42,728 nucleotides of DNA from an uncultured Nitrospira sp. (GTDB taxonomy: Bacteria > Nitrospirota > Nitrospiria > Nitrospirales > Nitrospiraceae). A program made the position numbers and the translations under genes. Positions 32,806 to 40,646 of the stretch are shown here, one piece after another. The notes beneath the pieces were generated by a model. It did not search any database, had not been told where the DNA came from, and saw only the letters and a program-made list of their open reading frames with translations. The stretch lies in assembly GCA_902500995.1 (NCBI GenBank), contig CABVSR010000031.1:1-42728 (forward strand), given 5' to 3'. Each line of letters starts with the position of its first letter. Position 1 is the stretch's first letter.

Positions 32806-33747
32806 ATGGGACGACCAAAGATCACAGTAGTGGGCGCGGGGAATGTCGGCGGAACGGCCGCGCAACGGTTGGCAGAGAAGAACACATACGATGTCGTGCT
32901 GGTCGACATCGTACCGGGGATTCCGCAAGGGAAAGCGTTGGATATCACCCAGGCCGGTCCCGTCTGCGGGTACAGCACCCGCGTGGTCGGTACGAACGGC
33001 TATGACGAAACGGCCGGGTCGTCCATTGCGGTCATCACCTCGGGGATTCCCAGAAAGCCGGGCATGAGCCGGGATGAACTTCTGGGGACCAATGCCAAGA
33101 TCGTCAAGACCGTGGTGCAGGAATTGGTCTCGCGCTCACCGAACATCATTTTGATCCTGGTGACCAATCCCCTGGATGCCATGGTCCACGTGGCGCGGCG
33201 AGTCAGTGGGCTGCCGAAATCGCGCGTGCTCGGCATGGCGGGCGTCTTGGATACGGCGCGCCTGCGGTCGTTTGTTGCAGAGGAACTCCACGTGCCGGGG
33301 ACCGATGTGCAGGCCATGGTGCTGGGTGGCCATGGAGACACCATGGTGCCGCTGGTTCGCCAAACGACGGTGGCGGGGAAGCCCATCACGGACCGGTTGT
33401 CAGCCGAGCGGCTGAAGGCGTTGATCAAGCGGACCCAGGACGGGGGCGCCGAGATCGTTGGCCTCCTGAAGACCGGGAGCGCATTTTATGCGCCGTCCGC
33501 CGCAGCGGTGGATATGGTCGAAGCGATCATGAACGATCAGAAACGTGTGCTCCCCTGCGCGATGTTGTGCGAAGGGGAATATGGACTCAAGGATGTCATC
33601 GTCGGCGTGCCGGTCATGCTGGGACGGGGCGGCGGAGAGTCGATTGTGGAATATGACCTGACGGCTGAGGAACGGACGGCGCTCCAAGCCTCCTCCGATG
33701 CGGTGCGGGACTTGTGCGCGGTTGTCGATCGCCTGTTGACGGTATAG
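32806..33747 (+). CDS. mdh: Malate dehydrogenase
   Basis: 313 residues, LDH-like malate dehydrogenase. [19 protein letters not shown] binds [23 protein letters not shown] has the Asp typical of NAD preference and the family's 'G.P.GKA.D' loop; [15 protein letters not shown] is the substrate loop with Arg residues of the malate type; [27 protein letters not shown] and [14 protein letters not shown] (catalytic His) follow. It interconverts malate and oxaloacetate, a step of the oxidative or reductive citrate cycle. I chose the ATG at 32806, with GAGG eight bases upstream, over the GTG at 32797. Confidence 0.95.
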   Translation: MGRPKITVVGAGNVGGTAAQRLAEKNTYDVVLVDIVPGIPQGKALDITQAGPVCGYSTRVVGTNGYDETAGSSIAVITSGIPRKPGMSRDELLGTNAKIVKTVVQELVSRSPNIILILVTNPLDAMVHVARRVSGLPKSRVLGMAGVLDTARLRSFVAEELHVPGTDVQAMVLGGHGDTMVPLVRQTTVAGKPITDRLSAERLKALIKRTQDGGAEIVGLLKTGSAFYAPSAAAVDMVEAIMNDQKRVLPCAMLCEGEYGLKDVIVGVPVMLGRGGGESIVEYDLTAEERTALQASSDAVRDLCAVVDRLLTV

Positions 33748-33783
33748 CCGGTCGCCGCCGCGACACCGAGGAGGGCAGGTTGC

Positions 33784-33813
33784 TTGACAAGCCTCGGCAG
33801 CCTGCAGTAGAGA
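33784..33813 (+). promoter_or_regulatory. Possible promoter of the PuuD-like gene
   Basis: A perfect TTGACA (33784-33789) is followed after 18 bases by TAGAGA (33808-33813), a weak -10. The ATG of the next gene is at 33851. Confidence 0.4.
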
Positions 33814-33850
33814 ACGTGGCTGGCAGTAAACCGTTACAGTTGGGGGGCGT

Positions 33851-34438
33851 ATGAAATTTCTGGAGGATCCATATCAGACATTGGGCGCAGGGCTTGCGCT
33901 CGCTGTCGGATTGATAGTCGTCTATTTGGGTATGGCCGGGGTGGGAGCGGGCGAGGCCGATTGGTTCGGTCTGGTTGTCCGTTGGATCCACTTTTTGGCG
34001 GGCATCACCTGGATCGGACTGCTGTATTTCTTTAACCTGATCAATGCGGGCTTTCTCAAGAGCTTGGATGGGCCGACGAAGAACATCGTCATCCCGAAGC
34101 TGATGCCGGCGGCGCTGAACTGGTTCCGCCACGGCGCCACAGTGACCGTGCTCGCGGGGATCGTACTGTACGGGTATCTCTATGCCAAGGGCGGGACGGG
34201 GGCCATCGCGCTGGGAATCGGCGGGCTCCTCGGCATCATCATGATGGGGAACGTGCACGGGATCATTTGGCCCAATCAGAAGAAAGTGATTGCTGCGGTG
34301 GCCGCTGCCGCACAGGGCACGCCGGCTCCGCCCGAGATGGCTCAGTGGGGCAAAACCGCGCTGTATGCGTCCCGGGTCAACTTCCTGTTGTCCATTCCGA
34401 TGCTGTTCTTCATGGGCGCAGGGAGCCATTTAAAGTAG
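33851..34438 (+). CDS. PuuD-like (urate hydroxylase N-terminal type) membrane protein
   Basis: 195 residues with about five to six membrane helices. VVRWIHFLAGITWIGLLYFF matches the signature of the Urate_ox_N/PuuD membrane domain ('RW.H...GI.WIG'), and FRHGATVTVLAGIVLYGYLY and NVHGIIWPNQKKVI carry the other conserved histidines. In PuuD this domain is followed by cytochrome c; here the protein stops after the membrane part. The histidines could bind haem b, so an electron-transfer role is possible; urate oxidation is doubtful because no purine-catabolism gene is nearby. GGGGGG lies just before the ATG. An intrinsic terminator follows. Confidence 0.78.
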   Translation: MKFLEDPYQTLGAGLALAVGLIVVYLGMAGVGAGEADWFGLVVRWIHFLAGITWIGLLYFFNLINAGFLKSLDGPTKNIVIPKLMPAALNWFRHGATVTVLAGIVLYGYLYAKGGTGAIALGIGGLLGIIMMGNVHGIIWPNQKKVIAAVAAAAQGTPAPPEMAQWGKTALYASRVNFLLSIPMLFFMGAGSHLK

Positions 34439-34460
34439 CGGTACGTCCGGACAGAGTGCT

Positions 34461-34502
34461 GGGGATTGGTTTTCCGAAAGGTTGACCAGTCCCCTTTTTC
34501 TT
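34461..34502 (+). terminator. Intrinsic terminator after the PuuD-like gene
   Basis: GGGGATTGGT (34461-34470) pairs with ACCAGTCCCC (34485-34494) over ten positions with one G-U, around a 14-base loop, and is followed by TTTTTCTT. This is a classic rho-independent terminator about 22 bases after the stop codon. Confidence 0.85.
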
Positions 34503-34570
34503 GGCGTCAATCCGTCCCCGGAGTGTGTGGTGCGAGGTGCGAGTCTTTGGACTGAGTCACCGTGGGCCAT

Positions 34571-34610
34571 CAGGCCTAACTGATTGAGATTCAGGCCTAA
34601 TCAGGCGAAC
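34571..34610 (+). promoter_or_regulatory. Direct repeats upstream of the nuoF-like promoter (possible operator)
   Basis: CAGGCCTAA occurs at 34571-34579 and 34592-34600, 21 bases apart (two helical turns), and a partial third copy CAGGCGAA follows at 34602. The array ends six bases before the -35 box at 34616, the usual place for an activator site. Confidence 0.45.
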
Positions 34611-34615
34611 TTGTC

Positions 34616-34645
34616 TTGACGGCTTCAGGAAGGCAGCCGTATAGT
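34616..34645 (+). promoter_or_regulatory. Promoter of the nuoF-like operon
   Basis: TTGACG (34616-34621), 18 bases, TATAGT (34640-34645). The gene start is at 34690, giving a leader of about 38 bases. Confidence 0.6.
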
Positions 34646-34689
34646 AGGCTCCTGCTAACCTGGGGGTGCTACCCCTGAAAGGGAACAAC

Positions 34690-35991
34690 GTGACCCTACC
34701 TCAATCAAGGGTATTACAAAAGCGCGAAGGGGCACCCTGGGAAATCGACCCCTACCTCAAGGACGGGGGCTACGATGCATGGCGAAAGTGCCTGAAGGAT
34801 CTCAGTCCGGCCGACGTGGTCGGCGAAATCAAGAAAGCCGGTCTGCGCGGTCGTGGCGGCGCGGGTTTTCCCACCGGCATCAAATGGGACAAGGTGCTCA
34901 ACCATCGTGTGCAGGAACGGTACTTCGTCTGCAATGCCGGTGAGCATGAGCCCGGCACCTTCAAAGATCGTCACCTCCTCAAACATATCCCGCACCAGTT
35001 GATCGAAGGGTGCCTGATCGCTTCTCGAACGGTCAATGCAAAGGCGTCCTATATCTATGTCAACCACGAGTACGAGGAAGAGGAAGCCAACCTGAGAAAA
35101 GCAATTGCCCAGGCGCGTGAACGGGGCTTGCTCGGAAAGAACATTCTCGGATCCGGTGTGGATCTGGATCTGGAGGTGTTTTCCGGTCATGGCAGCTACG
35201 TGGCGGGCGAAGAGACGGCGATGTTGGAGTCGATGCAAGGGCGCCCGGCGATGCCGCGCCAGAAGCCTCCGTTTTATCCGACGGACTTCGGGCTTTATGG
35301 AAAGCCGACGCTGGTGAACAACGTCGAGACGTTATGCAATATTCCTCAAATTTTGCGAAACGGGGCCGCGTGGTTTACCCAGGTGGGAACGGAGAAGTGT
35401 CCGGGGACGATGCTCTTTTCGCTGAGCGGATCCGTCAATCGACCCGGCGTGTATGAGATGCCGATGGGCGTGACCATCAGGGACCTTATCGAGACTTGCG
35501 GCGGGGGCGTTCCCAACGGGCGCAAGATCAAGGCGGTCTTTCCGGGTGGCCCTGCGTTTTCGATGGTGACGGCCGACCAGTTGGATCTTCCCATGGATTT
35601 CGATTCGCTGAAAAAAGCGGGAACCGGATTGGGTTCCGCCGGGACCATCGTCATCGACGATGCCACGTGTATGGTGGCGGCGACCCTCAAGTATTCGAAT
35701 TTCTTCAAAGGTGAAAGTTGCGGGCAATGCCCTCCCTGCCGCATGGGCACGATCAATCTAGCCACTTTGATGGAAAAGATTGAGCGGGGCGAGGGCAGCC
35801 AGAAAGACCTGGACTCCCTGCTTCAGCTGTGCGGCTTCGTGAAAGGAACGGGGTATTGCACGCTCATTACCGGTGCTGCGGTTCTTGTGCAAAGCAGTCT
35901 TCGGTTGTTCCAACATGAATTCGAAGAGCATATCCGTTTGCACCGCTGCCCGTTCCAGCCGGCGCAAACCGCGACCGGTGCCAAGGCGTAG
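34690..35991 (+). CDS. nuoF: NuoF-like (51-kDa) flavoprotein with altered FMN/NADH pocket
   Basis: 433 residues, the FMN and 4Fe-4S subunit type of complex I and related hydrogenase/formate dehydrogenase modules. Present: GRGGAGFPTGIKW (54-66), SYVAGEETAMLESMQGRP, KPTLVNNVETLCNIPQI, and four cluster cysteines (ESCGQCPPCRMGT, C344/C347/C350, and C390 in GYCTL). Unusual: the normally invariant Asp in 'CNADE.EPG' is Gly84 (CNAGEHEPGTFKDR), and the Phe two residues after 'LKW' is Lys68. In Thermus Nqo1 the matching Asp and Phe help hold FMN and NADH. No nuoE or nuoG is adjacent. GTG at 34690 is chosen because AAAGGGA lies five bases upstream; GTG at 34666 is also in frame. Confidence 0.88.
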   Translation: MTLPQSRVLQKREGAPWEIDPYLKDGGYDAWRKCLKDLSPADVVGEIKKAGLRGRGGAGFPTGIKWDKVLNHRVQERYFVCNAGEHEPGTFKDRHLLKHIPHQLIEGCLIASRTVNAKASYIYVNHEYEEEEANLRKAIAQARERGLLGKNILGSGVDLDLEVFSGHGSYVAGEETAMLESMQGRPAMPRQKPPFYPTDFGLYGKPTLVNNVETLCNIPQILRNGAAWFTQVGTEKCPGTMLFSLSGSVNRPGVYEMPMGVTIRDLIETCGGGVPNGRKIKAVFPGGPAFSMVTADQLDLPMDFDSLKKAGTGLGSAGTIVIDDATCMVAATLKYSNFFKGESCGQCPPCRMGTINLATLMEKIERGEGSQKDLDSLLQLCGFVKGTGYCTLITGAAVLVQSSLRLFQHEFEEHIRLHRCPFQPAQTATGAKA

Positions 35992-36003
35992 AGGAGTCGG
36001 CGG

Positions 36004-36360
36004 ATGCCGCGCGTGAGTTTTCTCCATCCGGATGGGCGCAGTGGCGAGGTTGAATTGAATCTCACCCTGTTGGAAGCCGCCAAGACACTGGGGTTCGAGC
36101 TCAATCACGACTGCGGCGGGAATGCGTCCTGTACGACCTGCCGCGTTGAAGTGCAGATGGGTGCAGAGAACCTGTCCGAGATTGATTTCGACGAGCAGGA
36201 TCTGCTGGATCGCGAAGCCCTCTCTGAGCCGTGGCACCGGCTTGGTTGTCAGGCGAAGGTGTTAGGTGATGTAGTGGTTCGCGTTCCCGAAGCCAAGTGG
36301 GAGCAACCCACCTCGGCGTCGTCCAGCCAATTCGGGAAAAAAGGGGCCGGGCTTCCGTAA
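36004..36360 (+). CDS. 2Fe-2S ferredoxin
   Basis: 118 residues. CGGNASCTTCRVEV supplies three cluster cysteines (C-x5-C-x2-C) and RLGCQAKV the fourth, the adrenodoxin/ISC-type arrangement. SFLHPDGRSGEVELNLTLLE and the 'L..A' region are typical. The last 20 residues are polar and extend past the fold. It starts 13 bases after the nuoF-like stop with GAGGAG in front, so the two proteins are made together; the ferredoxin is the obvious electron partner. Confidence 0.92.
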   Translation: MPRVSFLHPDGRSGEVELNLTLLEAAKTLGFELNHDCGGNASCTTCRVEVQMGAENLSEIDFDEQDLLDREALSEPWHRLGCQAKVLGDVVVRVPEAKWEQPTSASSSQFGKKGAGLP

Positions 36361-36424
36361 GTTCCCGCGAGATGGTAAAGTAACAGAAGGTGCCGAACCA
36401 GCAGACTAGAAGGAGGATCAACGC

Positions 36425-36745
36425 ATGGTAACGATTACGCAATTGGCAGAGCAGAAGATAAAAGAACTGATGACCGAGGAAAAGGATGTCGTCGGTCTGA
36501 GGATTTACGTGCGCGGCGGTGGATGCCACGGGTATCAGTATGGGATGGCCTTTGAGTCGAAAATGGCCGATGACGACACGGTCATTGAAAAAGGCGATGT
36601 GAAGGTCATCATGGATTCCCAGAGCGCTCCGCTGTTGCAAGGCGCGGAAGTCGATTACGTCGACAGCCTCCAAGGCTCCGGGTTTTCGATCAAGAATCCG
36701 CAAGCGAAGACGACCTGCGGGTGCGGTAGTTCCTTCAGTGCATAA
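36425..36745 (+). CDS. erpA: A-type iron-sulfur carrier (ErpA/IscA family)
   Basis: 106 residues. The family's three cysteines are present: GGGCHGYQYGMAF (in place of the usual CxG.Y) and the C-terminal TTCGCGSSFSA. GLRIYVRGGGCHGYQ and LQGSGFSIKNPQAKTTCGCG are typical. A-type carriers deliver 4Fe-4S or 2Fe-2S clusters to target proteins. AAGGAGG eight bases before the ATG is a strong ribosome site. It ends the nuoF-like/ferredoxin operon, both of whose products carry Fe-S clusters, so it may serve them. Confidence 0.9.
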   Translation: MVTITQLAEQKIKELMTEEKDVVGLRIYVRGGGCHGYQYGMAFESKMADDDTVIEKGDVKVIMDSQSAPLLQGAEVDYVDSLQGSGFSIKNPQAKTTCGCGSSFSA

Positions 36746-36752
36746 GAGCTTT

Positions 36753-36771
36753 CCGGTTGTGACCCAACCGG
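36753..36771 (+). terminator. Small hairpin after the erpA-like gene
   Basis: CCGGTTG and CAACCGG form a seven-base stem with a five-base loop directly after the stop codon. It lacks a T run and precedes the larger terminator hairpin at 36805. Confidence 0.4.
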
Positions 36772-36804
36772 AGCGCAAGGATATCGTTGAGTGAGTGACG
36801 GATC

Positions 36805-36852
36805 AAGCCGGGAGCGGCTTCCCCGAGTGGGTAGCCCTCCCGGCTTATTCGT
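36805..36852 (+). terminator. Long terminator hairpin before the PTPS gene
   Basis: AAGCCGGGAG (36805-36814) and CTCCCGGCTT (36837-36846) are perfect complements; the 22-base loop can pair internally (GGCT with AGCC). ATTCGTTT follows. It most likely ends the nuoF-like/ferredoxin/erpA transcript. Confidence 0.7.
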
Positions 36853-36879
36853 TTGGTGATCGTTGTGGGGAATGTCCGG

Positions 36880-37329
36880 ATGTCTCAGGCCACCGTTACG
36901 CGCCGCTATCGTTTCTGCGCCGCCCACCGTCTGCACACCGACCAGTTGTCGTCAGAAGAAAATTGGGCCACATTCGGCAAGTGCAACAATCCCAATGGGC
37001 ACGGGCATAACTATGTGGTTTTCGTCTCGGTCGGGGGCGACATGGATCCGATTACCCATCAGGTGGTCGACATCGCCAAGCTGGATGAGGTGGTTCAGCG
37101 GATTGTGGTCCGGCGATTCGATCATCAGGATCTGAACAACGATCCGGAATTCGCGACCCAGACGACCACCGGCGAGAATCTGGTGCTGCTTATTTGGGAA
37201 CTGTTAGTCGATCACGTTCCGGGAGGACGTCTCGTGAAGGTCGGGGTGATCGAGACGAGGGACAACTATTTCGAATATTCCGGATCCTCGAAGCAGGTAC
37301 GGACAGGAGATGGAGTGAGGCATGGCTAA
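36880..37329 (+). CDS. 6-pyruvoyl-tetrahydropterin synthase family protein
   Basis: 149 residues. Zinc ligands are in FCAAHRLHT (His) and NGHGHNY (two His). The catalytic Cys lies in [14 protein letters not shown], the six-residue spacing of animal-type PTPS rather than the shorter spacing of QueD. Conserved DHQDLN (Asp/His), [14 protein letters not shown] and [11 protein letters not shown] complete the site. PTPS converts 7,8-dihydroneopterin triphosphate to 6-pyruvoyl-tetrahydropterin. The gene overlaps folE by eight bases, whose product makes that substrate. The ATG at 36880 ([12 protein letters not shown]) is preferred, with GGGGA upstream, over GTG at 36853. Confidence 0.9.
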   Translation: MSQATVTRRYRFCAAHRLHTDQLSSEENWATFGKCNNPNGHGHNYVVFVSVGGDMDPITHQVVDIAKLDEVVQRIVVRRFDHQDLNNDPEFATQTTTGENLVLLIWELLVDHVPGGRLVKVGVIETRDNYFEYSGSSKQVRTGDGVRHG

Positions 37330-37957
37330 AGTGGTTTCGGGGTCCCGCGCCAGACGGTCGCGTGTCACTGCGACGCCTGGCGCCGATGATCCGATTGAAG
37401 GGTTGATGACGCAGCTGCTGGTCGAGTTGGGGGAGGCGCCGGATCGTAACGGCCTGTTGAATACTCCCAAGCGTGTCGCGAAAGCCATGCGGTTTATGAC
37501 GCAGGGGTATCGCCAAGATATCGATCACTTGCTCAATGGCGCCCTGTTTCCCATCGAATACGATGAAATGGTCATCGTGAAGGATATCGATTTCTTCAGC
37601 ATGTGCGAGCACCATTTGTTACCGTTTTTCGGCAAGTGCCATGTCGGCTATCTGCCGAATAAGAAGGTCGTCGGGCTCAGCAAGATTCCGCGGGTCGTCG
37701 ATGCCTTCAGCCGGCGGCTCCAGGTGCAGGAACGCCTGACGGTGCAAATCGCCGAAACGCTCAAGAAAAAGCTGAATGCGCATGGCGTCGCCGTGGTGAT
37801 GGAAGCGCGGCATTTGTGTATGATGATGCGCGGGGTCGAGAAGCAAAATACGGTGGCCGTGAGCAGCTCCATGCTGGGCGTTTTTCGCACCCAACAGCAA
37901 ACCCGTGAAGAATTTCTCAAACTGATTCGTGGCAGCAGCGTCAAAGACGGAGGCTAG
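37322..37957 (+). CDS. folE: GTP cyclohydrolase I
   Basis: 211 residues. [20 protein letters not shown] is the N-terminal signature; [20 protein letters not shown] supplies zinc-binding Cys and His and the GTP pocket; [20 protein letters not shown] follows, then [13 protein letters not shown] with the second zinc Cys. It opens GTP to dihydroneopterin triphosphate, the first step to folate or tetrahydropterins. The ATG lies inside the end of the PTPS gene, so the two steps are translationally coupled. Its TAG stop shares CTAG with the convergent hydrolase gene. Confidence 0.95.
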   Translation: MAKVVSGSRARRSRVTATPGADDPIEGLMTQLLVELGEAPDRNGLLNTPKRVAKAMRFMTQGYRQDIDHLLNGALFPIEYDEMVIVKDIDFFSMCEHHLLPFFGKCHVGYLPNKKVVGLSKIPRVVDAFSRRLQVQERLTVQIAETLKKKLNAHGVAVVMEARHLCMMMRGVEKQNTVAVSSSMLGVFRTQQQTREEFLKLIRGSSVKDGG

Positions 37958-38766
37958 GCTCTCCCGCGATTGCCTTCCCGCAACCCCTCGACGAATTCTC
38001 GCAGTAGCTCGCTAAATCGCTCAGGTTGTTCGCAATTACTCAAGTGCCCGGCGGCTGGAATGATGGCCAGCCGGGCATGCGGGATCTCACGTGCCATCAA
38101 TTGGGCATCCACAAGAGGCGTGGTCTGATCTTCTGCTCCGATCACGATGAGGGTTGGGCAAGAAATGGCCGGGAGTTGAGCCACGGAGTCAGGGCGTGCA
38201 GCCATCGCCATCAAATCGACCAGAATCCCGTTGACCGGCGTGCGGTGAATCGTCCGGCGAATGGTTTCCACCAGCTCCAGGTTGTTGTTCAGGGAGGTCG
38301 TGCCCAGCAACTTCGGAAGCATGGTGTTGGCGACGACCTCGGTGCCTTGCGTCAAAGCGGTTTGCGCCAGGTGAAAACGCCCCATGCGCCCTTCCGGACT
38401 GTCGGCCTGCGCCCGGGTATCGGCGAGCACCAGGCCGCGAAGCCGATGACCGTATTTTCGCGAGAAGGCCAGGCTGACGTATCCTCCCATGGAGAGCCCC
38501 ACCAGCACAGCCTTAGGAATGTGCAAGTGATCGAGGAGCGCAGTCACGTCGTCGGCGTAGTCATCGAGCGAAAAGGACCAGAGTGGGGCATCCGACTCGC
38601 CATGCCCGCGAAAATCCATGACGATGGTTCTGAATCGGGCGGACAGCGCTGCGACTTGCGGCTTCCACATTGAACGATTCAACGGGAACGCGTGCAGAAA
38701 CACGAGCGGGAGGCCTGAGCCCTCGTCGTCATACGCCAATCGGATACCCTGTGATTGAAAAAACAT
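37954..38766 (-). CDS. Alpha/beta hydrolase
   Basis: 270 residues. [16 protein letters not shown] provides the oxyanion region (H-x-F-P), [17 protein letters not shown] is the nucleophile elbow (Ser), [12 protein letters not shown] holds the acid Asp, and [15 protein letters not shown] the catalytic His. The family includes 3-oxoadipate enol-lactonases, esterases and BioH; the substrate cannot be assigned. The length is typical. It converges on folE with a four-base overlap. Confidence 0.9.
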   Translation of the reverse strand: MFFQSQGIRLAYDDEGSGLPLVFLHAFPLNRSMWKPQVAALSARFRTIVMDFRGHGESDAPLWSFSLDDYADDVTALLDHLHIPKAVLVGLSMGGYVSLAFSRKYGHRLRGLVLADTRAQADSPEGRMGRFHLAQTALTQGTEVVANTMLPKLLGTTSLNNNLELVETIRRTIHRTPVNGILVDLMAMAARPDSVAQLPAISCPTLIVIGAEDQTTPLVDAQLMAREIPHARLAIIPAAGHLSNCEQPERFSELLREFVEGLREGNRGRA

Positions 38767-38853
38767 CGCTTCACCCTTTCAGAAAGTTCCTGAAGGGGTC
38801 GTAACATTGCCAACGCAGAGAATCAAGAGATGTGGTGTGCGGAACCGGTGAAT

Positions 38854-38883
38854 TTGCGGCGCTTCCTCTGCGACAGATACAAT
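38854..38883 (+). promoter_or_regulatory. Promoter of rarA
   Basis: TTGCGG (38854-38859), 18 bases, TACAAT (38878-38883). This places transcription start near 38890, downstream of the first in-frame ATG at 38830, and so supports translation from 38908. Confidence 0.5.
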
Positions 38884-38907
38884 GCGGAAGACTATCCCTG
38901 GGAGTCC

Positions 38908-40227
38908 ATGATGGACGATCACGATTCGACAGGCGATCTTTTCGCTTCATCCCAGCCCTTCCCCCCGGCGCCTCCAGGAAAGGCTCCCTTGGCGGAACGC
39001 TTGCGCCCCCAAAGTTTTGACGATCTCGTTGGGCAGGACGAGGTGGTGGGACCCGGTCGCCCGTTGAGAAAGGCGATTGAGGAGGATCGGCTTTCGTCCG
39101 TGATTTTCTGGGGCCCTCCTGGGTGCGGAAAAACCACGTTGGCCGGGCTCGTGGCCCGGTATACGAAATCGCACTTCGTGCCGTTTTCAGCCGTCACCGG
39201 CGGTATCCCGGAGCTACGGGAGATCATCAAAGCGGCGGAGCAGCGGCGTGCCAGAGGCCAGGCGACGACGCTCTTCGTCGACGAAATTCACCGGTTCAAC
39301 AAGGCGCAGCAGGATGCGTTTCTTCCGCATGTGGAGCGGGGCACGGTCGTGCTCATCGGCGCGACGACGGAAAATCCGTCCTTTGAACTGATTGCGCCCT
39401 TGCTGTCGCGCTCCCTGGTGATCGTTCTCCAGCCGCTGAGCACCGAGGCGCTCGGCTCCATTTTCGATCGTGCGATCGCCGATCCAGCGCGCGGCCTGGG
39501 AACCCTGCGCCTTACCATCGAACCGGCTGCTCGCGACCGGTTGATGGCCTTCGGGAATGGGGATGCGAGAAGTCTCTTAACGACGCTGGAGTTTGTGGCC
39601 GGTCACACGCCTGCCGGGCCTGATGGACGACGGATCATCGATGAGCGGGTGCTGGAGTCGGCCCTGCTGAAGAAGGCTCTGCGCTACGACAAGAGCGGCG
39701 AAGAGCATTACAATCTGATCTCTGCCTTCATTAAGAGTTTGCGCGACTCCGATCCGGACGGGGCGCTGTATTGGCTCGCGCGCATGTTGGAAGGGGGGGA
39801 GTCTCCTCGGTTCATCGCGCGGCGCATGGTCATCTTTGCCTCCGAGGACATCGGCAATGCCGAGCCGCAAGCGCTCGTCGTGGCCAACGCGGTGGCGCAG
39901 GCGGTCGAGTTCGTGGGGTTGCCGGAGGCACAGATCACCTTGGCGCACGGGACGACCTATTTGGCCTCTCGGCCGAAGGACAATGCGTCCTATGTGGGCC
40001 TGCAGGAGGCCATCCGGGATGCCCGCCGCCACGGTAATCTGGGTGTGCCGTTGCACCTCCGCAATGCCGTGACCTCATTGATGAAAGGCATCGGGTATGG
40101 CGAGGGATACCGGTATGTGCATGATGACGCGGCGGCCCGGATTGAGCAAAGCCACCTCCCCGAACCACTGAAAGGCGCGCGGTACTACCGTCCCCGGCGG
40201 CTCCCCGGCGATGAAGAAAGGGGCTAG
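38908..40227 (+). CDS. rarA: Replication-associated recombination protein A (AAA+)
   Basis: About 439 residues. LAERLRPQSFDDLVGQDEVV is the clamp-loader-like N-terminus, FWGPPGCGKTTLAGLVA is Walker A, TLFVDEIHRFNKAQQDAFLP is Walker B with the RarA/MgsA-specific HRFNK, and LIGATTENPSFELIAPLLSR contains sensor 1 and the arginine finger. The C-terminal part (YNLISAFIKSLRDSDPDGAL, then ARMLEGGESPRFIARRMVIF) is the tetramerisation and SSB-related region. It acts at stalled replication forks. GGGAG before the ATG pair at 38908/38911 and the TACAAT box at 38878 support this start. Confidence 0.95.
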   Translation: MMDDHDSTGDLFASSQPFPPAPPGKAPLAERLRPQSFDDLVGQDEVVGPGRPLRKAIEEDRLSSVIFWGPPGCGKTTLAGLVARYTKSHFVPFSAVTGGIPELREIIKAAEQRRARGQATTLFVDEIHRFNKAQQDAFLPHVERGTVVLIGATTENPSFELIAPLLSRSLVIVLQPLSTEALGSIFDRAIADPARGLGTLRLTIEPAARDRLMAFGNGDARSLLTTLEFVAGHTPAGPDGRRIIDERVLESALLKKALRYDKSGEEHYNLISAFIKSLRDSDPDGALYWLARMLEGGESPRFIARRMVIFASEDIGNAEPQALVVANAVAQAVEFVGLPEAQITLAHGTTYLASRPKDNASYVGLQEAIRDARRHGNLGVPLHLRNAVTSLMKGIGYGEGYRYVHDDAAARIEQSHLPEPLKGARYYRPRRLPGDEERG

Positions 40228-40252
40228 ACAAACCTGGTTATACGGTTATACT
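40225..40252 (+). promoter_or_regulatory. Promoter of the PilZ gene
   Basis: TAGACA (40225-40230), 16 bases, TATACT (40247-40252). The -35 box overlaps the rarA stop codon. The PilZ ATG is at 40269. Confidence 0.5.
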
Positions 40253-40268
40253 TAGCACCGAGGTTCCT

Positions 40269-40646
40269 ATGGCGCGTCAGACTCATTCAACGGAAAGTGT
40301 CAGTGAACGCCGGAAGTATGTCCGGGCGACACTGATCGGGTCGGCCCTCGTGTCCCCGCAGAACGGCGCCAAGGGGTTTACGGCGGTTCTGAATAACGTC
40401 AACAAGATCGGCGCGGGACTGCACTCGAAAGAAACCCTGCCGATCGGTTCGAAGATCACCGTCTCGCTGGCCTTTCTGGATCCCGACCGAGTTGAACAAC
40501 AGGAAAAATTGAGCGCCACGGTCGCATGGGCGAAGCCGTGGGAAAAAGGGATGTTGCTCGGGGTGGTGTGGGATGATCTCGTGACGAAAGAAACGAACCG
40601 CTGGTTGTACTACTATTTGGAAGAGACGCTGAAGTCGACGGACTAG
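40269..40646 (+). CDS. PilZ domain protein
   Basis: 125 residues. SERRKYVRATL carries the c-di-GMP-binding arginine motif (RxxxR), and NNVNKIGAGLHS is at the place of the second motif ([D/N]xSxxG) with Asn for Ser. Beta strands KITVSLAFLD and LSATVAWAKPW follow, and the protein ends in a helix (RWLYYYLEETL). It probably binds c-di-GMP and acts on a partner protein; no output domain is fused. GAGG five bases before the ATG. Its stop shares CTAG with the convergent ABC-F gene. Confidence 0.82.
   Translation: MARQTHSTESVSERRKYVRATLIGSALVSPQNGAKGFTAVLNNVNKIGAGLHSKETLPIGSKITVSLAFLDPDRVEQQEKLSATVAWAKPWEKGMLLGVVWDDLVTKETNRWLYYYLEETLKSTD

Noticed and set aside
33745..33765. GTCGC-CGCC-GCGAC as terminator of mdh
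   Set aside because: The stem is only five bases and no T run follows; too weak to call.
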